Of a stretch of DNA of 64,000 nucleotides, positions 57,822 to 64,000 are shown piece after piece; positions within the stretch are counted from its first letter, which is position 1; the number at the start of each line of letters is the position of its first letter. Both the position numbers and the translations under genes were made by a program. Under the pieces are notes generated by a model. That model did no database searches and was not told the origin of the DNA. It saw nothing but the letters and a program-made list of their open reading frames with translations. The stretch spans positions 34,241 through 98,240 of the forward strand of contig NZ_PNRF01000050.1 in assembly GCF_002879615.1 (NCBI RefSeq). Direction: 5' to 3'. This DNA comes from Billgrantia endophytica (GTDB lineage Bacteria > Pseudomonadota > Gammaproteobacteria > Pseudomonadales > Halomonadaceae).

Positions 57822-58112
57822 TCACGAGCCACTGGCATTTTTCGGTGGCCGACCGCGACGACGACGCGGTGGCTCACCGACGAGATCTTCCACGGAGAGA
57901 CCGGCGTCGCTCATGGCTTCACGAATCTCGGCCAACTTCCTTTCCTTGTCCGCTTCCTCCTGCTCACGGAGCTTGTCTTCTTCTTTTTTCTGTTCGATGA
58001 CCTCGCCAATGACGTCCAAGAGCTTGTGCAGCTGCTCCATACTCAGTTGGCGGGCCGCAGCACGAGCCACGTTCTTGTTACGGGCGATACGCTCCAAGGT
58101 TTCACTGGACAT
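57822..58112 (-). CDS. Small H-NS-like nucleoid protein
   Basis: 96 residues from MSSETLERIARNKNVARAAA (GGAGG upstream). Helical oligomerisation half (LSMEQLHKLLDVIGEVIEQK) with a charged linker, and a C-terminal PRRRRGRPPKN with an RGRP AT-hook, which binds AT-rich minor grooves. H-NS/MvaT-like silencers bind AT-rich DNA; this could bear on the AT-rich element but that is inference. Confidence 0.75.
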   Translation of the reverse strand: MSSETLERIARNKNVARAAARQLSMEQLHKLLDVIGEVIEQKKEEDKLREQEEADKERKLAEIREAMSDAGLSVEDLVGEPPRRRRGRPPKNASGS

Positions 58113-58263
58113 TGGCCTCCTCCATGCATGATTGCGACGGGCAAGCTGAATGGCTTGCTCGTCAAAAGTATATGCCTTGATGGTAAATAGGCAAGAAAAG
58201 CAAGAGGGAGCCTGACAGGCTTTTTGAACAATCATGGGCAAGGAAAGCGGAATGCTCTTCTCG

Positions 58264-59262
58264 TTAACCGCCCGTCATGTTCATGAAGCGAACCACCTGA
58301 ACATTGCCATCGGTGGTGAAATGGTGCCGCTCCGGCTTGAGAGGCATGGCCTCGACGATGGCCTTTTTCAGCGCATCGAGATCGCCAGGATAACGACGCA
58401 TTACGGCACGTAGATCGACCGAATGTTCATTCCCCAGGCACAGCAGTAAGCGCCCTTCGACAGTGACCCGGACACGATTGCAGGTCGAACAGAAATTGTG
58501 ACTGTGAGGCGAGATGAAACCGACCCGGCTGTCACTGTCGGCCATGCGGAAATAACGGGACGGCCCCAGGGTGGTTTCGGTCGTGGGTATCAGGGCATAT
58601 TGACGCTCGATCAGAGCCTGTACGTCATCGCTGGAACAGAAGGTTTCCGCCCGGGAATGGTCCGATACGTCACCCAGGGGCATCTCTTCGATAAAGCTGA
58701 TATCCACGCCCTCGGCCCTGGCGAACGCCACCAGATCGACCACTTCATCGTCGTTGCGACCCTTCAGGATCACGGCGTTGAGCTTGATACGATCAAACCC
58801 CGCTTCGCGAGCGGCACGCAGGCCATCCAGCACCCGCCCCAGCTCGCCGGTACGGGTCAACTGGCGGAAGCGTTCCGGGTCCAGGGTATCGAGGCTGATA
58901 TTGAGCCGCCCCAGACCCGCCTCACGCAGGCGTTTCGCATGTTTCACCAGACCGGCACCGTTCGTGGTCATGGCGAAATCCTTGAGCCCGGGCATGCTCC
59001 CGATCTCGGCGACCAGGTGGTCGATGTCCCGCCTGACCAAAGGCTCGCCACCGGTCAGGCGAACTTTCTCCACCCCCATTTCGATGAACGCGCGAGCCAC
59101 CGTGCCCAGCTCTTCCAGGGTCAATACCTGGGCGCGGGGCAGGAAGGTCATCTCTTCACTCATGCAGTAGACGCAGCGAAAGTCACAACGGTCCGTCACG
59201 GAAATACGCACGTAACGCACCCGTCTTCCGAAATCGTCCATCAGCTCAGGGGCTATCGTCAT
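58264..59262 (-). CDS. moaA: GTP 3',8-cyclase
   Basis: 332 residues from MTIAPELMDDFG; two adjacent ATGs make the start uncertain by a codon. Radical-SAM cluster RCDFRCVYC, second cluster FCSTCNRVRV ... LLCLG, and C-terminal Gly-Gly (FMNMTGG). First step of molybdopterin synthesis. Overlaps moaE. Confidence 0.95.
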   Translation of the reverse strand: MTIAPELMDDFGRRVRYVRISVTDRCDFRCVYCMSEEMTFLPRAQVLTLEELGTVARAFIEMGVEKVRLTGGEPLVRRDIDHLVAEIGSMPGLKDFAMTTNGAGLVKHAKRLREAGLGRLNISLDTLDPERFRQLTRTGELGRVLDGLRAAREAGFDRIKLNAVILKGRNDDEVVDLVAFARAEGVDISFIEEMPLGDVSDHSRAETFCSSDDVQALIERQYALIPTTETTLGPSRYFRMADSDSRVGFISPHSHNFCSTCNRVRVTVEGRLLLCLGNEHSVDLRAVMRRYPGDLDALKKAIVEAMPLKPERHHFTTDGNVQVVRFMNMTGG

Positions 59263-59731
59263 CATCGCTCTCCCAGCGGCTGGCATCCTTGTGGTCCGAC
59301 TCACGCTCGGCGACCCAATAGTCGCCATTGGCACTGTGCTCTTTCTTCCAGAAGGGGGCCCGTGTCTTGAGGTAGTCCATGATGAAATCACAGGCCTCGA
59401 AGGCCGCGCGACGATGCGCGCTGGCCACCACTACCAGTACGATAGGGTCTCCCGGGGTCATTCGTCCAACCCGATGGATGACACGCGCGCCCTGTAGCGG
59501 CCAGCGAGCCTCGGCCTGCGTCACGATATCGTCCAGGGCCGCTTCCGTCATGCCCGGGTAGTGCTCGAGGGTCAGCGCGGTGACATCGGGCTGCTCGTTG
59601 AAGTCTCGGACCAGGCCGGTGAAGCTCACCACGGCGCCGATATCGGAACGCCCCGCCAGGAGCGCCGCCTGCTCGATACCGGCATCGAAAGGTGGCTCCT
59701 GGACCCGGATTTCACGTAACCGCTGCATCAT
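59246..59731 (-). CDS. moaE: Molybdopterin synthase large subunit
   Basis: 161 residues. DIGAVVSFTGLVRDF, LTLEHYPGMTE, RVIHRVGRMTPGD, ASAHRRAAF and KTRAPFWKKE are the usual MoaE motifs. Accepts sulfur from MoaD. Its ATG shares a base with the stop of the moaC-moaD gene (TGATG). Confidence 0.95.
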   Translation of the reverse strand: MMQRLREIRVQEPPFDAGIEQAALLAGRSDIGAVVSFTGLVRDFNEQPDVTALTLEHYPGMTEAALDDIVTQAEARWPLQGARVIHRVGRMTPGDPIVLVVVASAHRRAAFEACDFIMDYLKTRAPFWKKEHSANGDYWVAERESDHKDASRWESDDDDSP

Positions 59732-60540
59732 CAACCTCCCGTGACCGGTGGGAAGAAGGCAATCTCATCATCGTGGGTGATGGGGGTAGCGTCCACCGCC
59801 ATCACCTGATTGACGGCACATAGCACCCGGCCCTCCGAGAGTCCCGCAAAACGTTCGTCACGCTCTACCAGTGCCGCCTTCAACCCTCCCACGTCGGTAC
59901 TGGCGAGACTGTCCAGGGGGACAACCAGCTCACTGACACCGAGCCGCTCGCGCAGCTCGGCAAGGCACTTGACCCGAACACAGGGTGAAGCGATATCGCA
60001 GCGCGTCCCGATCGATACCTGCCCGGCAACCCCTTCTCCCGTCACGATGGGCGACGGTGCCGGTATGGAGCCGCGGCTGTAGTCACCCGATTTTCCACCC
60101 CGCTTGGTATCGAGATGAACACCGCCTATTTCCATGTCCTTGTCCACTGCCTTGCACATGTCATAGAGGGTCAGACATGCCACCGAGACCGCCGTCAGCG
60201 CTTCCATTTCGACCCCGGTACGGCCATTGAGTCGGCAGGAGGCCGTGACCTCGACCCGGGATGCCGCCTCGTCCAGGCGGAAATCGACGCTCACTTTCGA
60301 CAGGGCCAAGGCGTGGCAAAGCGGAATCAGTTCGTGGGTACGCTTGGCAGCCTGGATGGCGGCGATTCTCGCCGTTGCCAGCACGTCTCCCTTGGGTAGG
60401 CCACCTTCGCGGAGCAGCGCCAGGGTCTCGGGCTTCATCTGGATATAACCGGACGCACTCGCCTCCCGGCGGCTCTCCGGCTTGTCGGCGACGTCCACCA
60501 TATGGGCTTCACCGCGTTGATTGAGATGGGTCAGGGACAT
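59731..60540 (-). CDS. moaCD: MoaC-MoaD fusion (cPMP synthase plus sulfur carrier)
   Basis: 269 residues in one frame. Residues ~1-157 are a complete MoaC (KRTHELIPLCHAL, GVEMEALTAVSVA, YDMCKAVDKDM, KRGGKSGDYS). There is no stop; a ~30-residue linker (SIPAPSPIVTGEGVAGQVSI) leads into a MoaD (VRVKCLAELRERLGVSELVV) with free C-terminal VTGG. No ATG is present in the linker; the only in-frame GTG has no ribosome site, so a fused product is likely. MoaC completes cPMP; MoaD carries sulfur for MoaE. Sequencing error is a possible alternative. Confidence 0.8.
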   Translation of the reverse strand: MSLTHLNQRGEAHMVDVADKPESRREASASGYIQMKPETLALLREGGLPKGDVLATARIAAIQAAKRTHELIPLCHALALSKVSVDFRLDEAASRVEVTASCRLNGRTGVEMEALTAVSVACLTLYDMCKAVDKDMEIGGVHLDTKRGGKSGDYSRGSIPAPSPIVTGEGVAGQVSIGTRCDIASPCVRVKCLAELRERLGVSELVVPLDSLASTDVGGLKAALVERDERFAGLSEGRVLCAVNQVMAVDATPITHDDEIAFFPPVTGG

Positions 60541-60550
60541 AGAGGAAGCC

Positions 60551-61807
60551 TCAGTCGATATCAGCAAACGGTTGGATGGAAACGGCCTCGCCGCGAGCGA
60601 TGCCCTTCCTGTCGGAGGGGATCTCGACCAGGCAATTGGCGGCCACCATTGAAGAGAGAATACCCGAGCCCTGTCGGCCGGTGCTGCGCACCCGGAGCCG
60701 GCCCTGCGCATCGCTGTAAAACACGCCTCGCAGGAAGTCGACGCGCCCCGAGCGGCTTGGCAGGTCCGCCTCGGCCAGGGCAGTGAGCCGGCGACAAGGC
60801 CACTCTCCGCGCCCCTGCAGCCTGGCCAGCAGCGGGGCCACGAACTGGAGAAACGTGACCATGGCCGCCACCGGGTTCCCGGGCAAGCCAAAGAAGGGAG
60901 TGCCTCGAGGCCCGAGGCGGCCGCAGGCCATTGGGCGTCCGGGGCGAATCGCAATCTTCCAGAAGCCCAGCTCGCCCACCTCGTCAAGGGCGGCACGCAC
61001 CTGATCCGCCTCTCCCACCGAGACACCGCCGCTGGTAATGACCAGATCCGCATCGACAGCCGCTGCGGCAAGCGCCGCCACCAGAGCGTCGCGATCGTCA
61101 GGGAGGATACCGATATCCTCGACCTCGCCGCCATGCTCCGCGACCAGGCCGCGCAAGGTGAAGCGGTTGGCATCGAAGATGCCCGCTGGCGGCAACGGCT
61201 CGCCGGGGGCGGTCACCTCGTCGCCGGTCGAGAAGATGGCGACTCGCGGACGCCGGTATACCTGCGCACCCGCCACCCCCAGCGATGCCAGAAGCCCCAG
61301 CTCCGCGGCCTTCAGCCGGGTACCCGCTTCCAGCGCGACGACGCCACGGGCGATGTCCTCGCCGGCGAGACGAACGTGCTGTCCACGCCTGACCGACTCG
61401 GTTTGCAGGATTCGGATTCGACCCTCCTGTTCTTCGAGCTGTTCGCGCATGATGACCGTATCGGCACCGGACGGCAGCGGTGCCCCAGTGGTGATGCGTA
61501 CGCACTCGCCTGGCGGCAGCGGAGCATCACGGTGGTGGCCGGCCAGCACCTCCCCGACCAGGGGCCAGCTACCGGGGCGTGGCGCATCAGCCTGCGGCCA
61601 GGCCAGGGCGATACCGTCCATGGCGGCGTTGGTGTTCTGGGGCACGTCGATGGGGGAGGTCATTGCCTCGGCCAGGACCCGTCCATGCAAGGTTGCCAGC
61701 GGTTGCCATTCACTCGTCATCGTGGACGTAACCAGGCCCGCAATGATCGTCTTTGCCTCCTCCACCGTCAGCATGCGCTCGCCGAAGTCGAAACAGGAGA
61801 GACTCAT
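60551..61807 (-). CDS. moeA: Molybdopterin molybdenumtransferase
   Basis: 418 residues. Motifs DVPQNTNAAMDGIAL, GECVRITTGAPLPSGADTVI, VAIFSTGDEV, TSGGVSVGEADQ and FFGLPGNPVAAM are those of MoeA. It inserts molybdate into adenylated molybdopterin. ATGA overlap with mobB. Confidence 0.95.
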   Translation of the reverse strand: MSLSCFDFGERMLTVEEAKTIIAGLVTSTMTSEWQPLATLHGRVLAEAMTSPIDVPQNTNAAMDGIALAWPQADAPRPGSWPLVGEVLAGHHRDAPLPPGECVRITTGAPLPSGADTVIMREQLEEQEGRIRILQTESVRRGQHVRLAGEDIARGVVALEAGTRLKAAELGLLASLGVAGAQVYRRPRVAIFSTGDEVTAPGEPLPPAGIFDANRFTLRGLVAEHGGEVEDIGILPDDRDALVAALAAAAVDADLVITSGGVSVGEADQVRAALDEVGELGFWKIAIRPGRPMACGRLGPRGTPFFGLPGNPVAAMVTFLQFVAPLLARLQGRGEWPCRRLTALAEADLPSRSGRVDFLRGVFYSDAQGRLRVRSTGRQGSGILSSMVAANCLVEIPSDRKGIARGEAVSIQPFADID

Positions 61808-62382
61808 GGGCCGATCACCCCTCGGGGCCGCTGCTCCGCTGGCCAGCGGGCAGGCCAGGCCGCCACCCAGTCGGCAATCGCTTCCACGTCGTCGAGTGGC
61901 AGGGAGTCGACCCCCTCTGGAACGGCCACCGCGGGTACGCTGGCGACGGCTTTCACCCAGGGATCGCCCGCCACCCGCAGGGGCTTGCCGACTTCCTCAC
62001 GGTAGAGCTCCAGCTTCGGCAATGGCCAGGCCTTGAAGCCTTCGACCAGTACCAGGTCGGGCCACAGCGGACGCACCATCTCGACCAGCTGCGCCAGATC
62101 GGCTTCCCGCTGGCCCGGGGTCTCCATCATCAGTGCCCACCGGGCCCGGGATGCCACCAGCATCGGCGCGGCGCCCGCCTGCCGCAGGCGATGACTATCC
62201 TTGCCCGGCTGATCCACATCGAAGCCATGATGCGCATGCTTGATCACTGCCGTACGCAAACCTCGCCCCTCGAGCGCCGGTAACAATCGCTCCAGCAGCG
62301 TGGTCTTGCCGGTGCCGCTCCAGGCCGCAATACCCAGCAATGGCAGCCGATCATCGAAGCCAAGAGGGGCATGGGCACTCAT
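61804..62382 (-). CDS. mobB: Mo-guanine dinucleotide P-loop adaptor MobB
   Basis: 192 residues. P-loop GIAAWSGTGKTTLLERLL, then VIKHAHHGFDVDQPGKDSHR and LVEGFKAWPLPKLEL, as in MobB. The name here is molybdopterin-guanine MobB, unrelated to mobilization genes. ATGA overlaps on both sides. Confidence 0.92.
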   Translation of the reverse strand: MSAHAPLGFDDRLPLLGIAAWSGTGKTTLLERLLPALEGRGLRTAVIKHAHHGFDVDQPGKDSHRLRQAGAAPMLVASRARWALMMETPGQREADLAQLVEMVRPLWPDLVLVEGFKAWPLPKLELYREEVGKPLRVAGDPWVKAVASVPAVAVPEGVDSLPLDDVEAIADWVAAWPARWPAEQRPRGVIGP

Positions 62383-62984
62383 GGTGTGCGGGTCTCCTCA
62401 CGCAGGTGTGCTTCGAGGCGTGTCTTGTCAGCGTCGGTATTGAGGTTGGTGAAGGCCTGGGGGCAATCGCCGAAGTCCACACGACACCAGGCATGCCGGG
62501 CATACCAGCGATCGATCTTGCGCTCGCCGCTGACCAGGGCAGCATGCAGGTCCTCGACCAGCGAGGTACGCACCAGGGCCACCACGGGATGCAGGCGCTC
62601 CCCATCATCCGCCACGGCGATATCGGCACCGCCGATACCCTCGACGAGACGTGATACCAAATCGTCGGGCAGGGTCGGCGTGTCACAGGGCACGACCAGC
62701 ACCCAGGGCGTGGTGGCGGCACTCAGCCCGCTGTAGATCCCCATCAACGGGCCCTGAAAATCACCCTCGATATCGGTGATGACCCGGTCGCCGAGATCCT
62801 GGTAGCGATCCAGATGGCGGTTGGCATTGACCAATAGAGTGGCGACCCTTCCGGACAGGCGATCACGCACATGGGCAACCAGCGGGCGGCCGTTGAAGGG
62901 TTCCAGTCCCTTGTCGCGGCCACCCATTCGACGGCCCTGCCCACCGGCCAGGATCAAGCCAGTCACATCGTTTAGCGGGTTCAT
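62379..62984 (-). CDS. mobA: Molybdenum cofactor guanylyltransferase MobA
   Basis: 201 residues. ILAGGQGRRMGGRDKGLEP (nucleotide-binding), VVPCDTP (metal site) and the usual length. Adds GMP to molybdopterin. Overlaps mobB by 4 bp. Unrelated to the relaxase of similar name. Confidence 0.93.
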   Translation of the reverse strand: MNPLNDVTGLILAGGQGRRMGGRDKGLEPFNGRPLVAHVRDRLSGRVATLLVNANRHLDRYQDLGDRVITDIEGDFQGPLMGIYSGLSAATTPWVLVVPCDTPTLPDDLVSRLVEGIGGADIAVADDGERLHPVVALVRTSLVEDLHAALVSGERKIDRWYARHAWCRVDFGDCPQAFTNLNTDADKTRLEAHLREETRTP

Positions 62985-63166
62985 TGCGGCTCCTGCTGGT
63001 CGAATCCGGGCTTTCCCTCATGATGCCTCAGCCGGCGCCGGGGTGCCATGATGAGCCCCCCGATCCGGCAATCGCCATGATGCGCGTCAGCCACAACGCT
63101 TATACATGAGGGCGTCAGCGAGTATCATGTGTCAAACAAATCGAACGGACCCGACGGACTTTGACG

Positions 63167-63748
63167 ATGGAAGGACTTAACGTAGGCACTCGACTGCGCG
63201 AACTGCGTACGGCCAGAAAACTTTCCCAGCGTGAGCTGGCAAAGCGCGCAGGCGTCACCAACAGCACGATTTCACTGATCGAACAGAACAGCGTCAGCCC
63301 ATCGGTCAGCTCGCTCAAGAAAATCCTCGACGCCCTGCCCGTATCGATCAGTGCTTTCTTTGCCGGCGATGAACCCGCCCCACCTCGCGCGTTCTATCAG
63401 GCCAATGAACTGACTGAAATTGGAGACGGCCATCTGTCCTGGCGCCTGGTAGCCGCTCGCCGGTCCGACCGCAGCATGTCGATCATTCACGAGCGATATC
63501 CACCAGGAGCGGATACGGGGGATACCATGCTGGAGCATGAAGGCGAGGAAGGCGGTGTGGTGGTCTCGGGCGAGATCGAGATATCGGTAGCCGGTGAATC
63601 CCGGGTACTGAGCGCCGGCGACGCCTATTATTTCGACTCGCGCCTGCCCCACCGCTTCCGCAACATTGGCGAAGAGGAATGTGTCATCGTCAGCGCCAAC
63701 TCGCCGCCCACCTTCGCGGAAGGCGGCAAGGAACTGCACCACGCCTGA
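63167..63748 (+). CDS. XRE-cupin transcriptional regulator (PuuR-like)
   Basis: 193 residues from MEGLNVGTRLREL; a TTG two codons earlier is possible. HTH (LSQRELAKRAGVTNSTISLI) in the first 60 residues and a C-terminal cupin (EEGGVVVSGEIEISVAGESR, DSRLPHRFRNIGEEECVIVS). Same plan as PuuR, the putrescine-catabolism repressor; ligand not determinable. Divergent from mobA. Confidence 0.85.
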   Translation: MEGLNVGTRLRELRTARKLSQRELAKRAGVTNSTISLIEQNSVSPSVSSLKKILDALPVSISAFFAGDEPAPPRAFYQANELTEIGDGHLSWRLVAARRSDRSMSIIHERYPPGADTGDTMLEHEGEEGGVVVSGEIEISVAGESRVLSAGDAYYFDSRLPHRFRNIGEEECVIVSANSPPTFAEGGKELHHA

Positions 63749-63784
63749 CTGGCTTCGGCAACGTGGAAAATGCAGGAGGCGCCT

Positions 63785-64000
63785 CCGGCGCCAGTCGCGA
63801 TGGGGACCAGCGCTCCAACAGCGATATTTTCCACCAAGGGGAGATACACAGCTGTAGGAGCCAGCTTCAGCTCGCGACAGGGGGGGCTCGTGCCTTCGCG
63901 ACACTGCCGAGGCGCCTACCGGCGCCAGTCGCGACGCAAAGCGGCGCTCCAACAGCGATATTTTCCACCAAGGGAGAGATACACAGCTGTTGGAGCCAGC
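63785..64000. repeat. Intergenic repeat pair, possibly REP-like
   Basis: Words gcgccagtcgcga, gcgctccaacagcgatattt, tccaccaagg and gatacacagctgt-ggagcca recur with a period of about 133 bp (63788-63870 and 63921-64000), and the last copy reaches the window edge. Resembles the ctgt-ggagcca family of intergenic palindromes in halomonads and pseudomonads. Confidence 0.7.

Noticed and set aside
61804..62984. mobA/mobB next to the element as part of its mobilization set
   Set aside because: Sequence motifs show molybdenum cofactor enzymes (guanylyltransferase and P-loop adaptor), in a mo-cofactor operon.

Overview
The window joins two kinds of DNA. Positions 1 to about 49,610 are visibly AT-rich and carry densely packed, mostly short genes, nearly all on the minus strand. 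Positions about 49,610 to 64,000 are GC-rich ordinary chromosome of a gammaproteobacterium. The order psrA, lexA, dinB next to nagZ and hpt, and the look of the proteins, suggest a Halomonas-like (Halomonadaceae) host; this is inference, not a database result.

The AT-rich part is the right-hand portion of an integrated mobile element whose left end lies outside the window. Its right edge holds a large serine recombinase (47458-49533), and about 75 bp beyond it the element interrupts hpt in the codons of the phosphoribosyltransferase PRPP loop. The element has a ColE1/MbeA-like (MOBP, HEN-type) relaxase, a MobC-like protein with two tandem copies of its domain, a coiled-coil gene overlapping the relaxase gene in another frame, and a 2 kb gene-free stretch with hairpins and direct repeats that could hold oriT and a replication origin. 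No T4SS, phage structural genes or classical Rep were recognised, so it looks like a mobilizable integrative element or integrated plasmid.

Layout: 1-12,000 holds acidic cytoplasmic proteins of unknown function, several sharing a basic C-terminal tail ending in Ser-Met. 12,679-14,301 is a full-length flagellin with a near-consensus sigma-28 (FliA) promoter, so the element seems wired into the flagellar regulon of its host. 14,568-16,148 has small acidic proteins, 16,766-19,415 mobilization, and 19,416-21,446 the origin-like region. 21,447-47,305 is a long series of operons rich in small membrane and exported proteins (signal peptides, a lipoprotein, a leucine-rich-repeat-like protein, one- and two-TM miniproteins), interspersed with proteins built from a repeated DNA-binding-like module (NUMOD1/IENR1-like). 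Four of these operons share about 200-330 bp of nearly the same upstream DNA. Most operons share one extended -10 promoter (TGATATAAT on the minus strand) and one leader with a strong AAGGAG.

The chromosomal part holds disrupted hpt, nagZ, an L,D-transpeptidase-like gene, psrA, lexA with a candidate SOS box, dinB, a membrane permease-like gene, purU, an RNase J-like gene, a small H-NS-like gene, and a molybdenum cofactor cluster (moaA, moaE, an in-frame moaC-moaD fusion, moeA, mobB, mobA), then an XRE-cupin regulator and an intergenic repeat.

The best candidates for something undescribed are the FliA-controlled flagellin on a mobilizable element, the shared-promoter regulon of small envelope proteins, and the modular NUMOD-like family.
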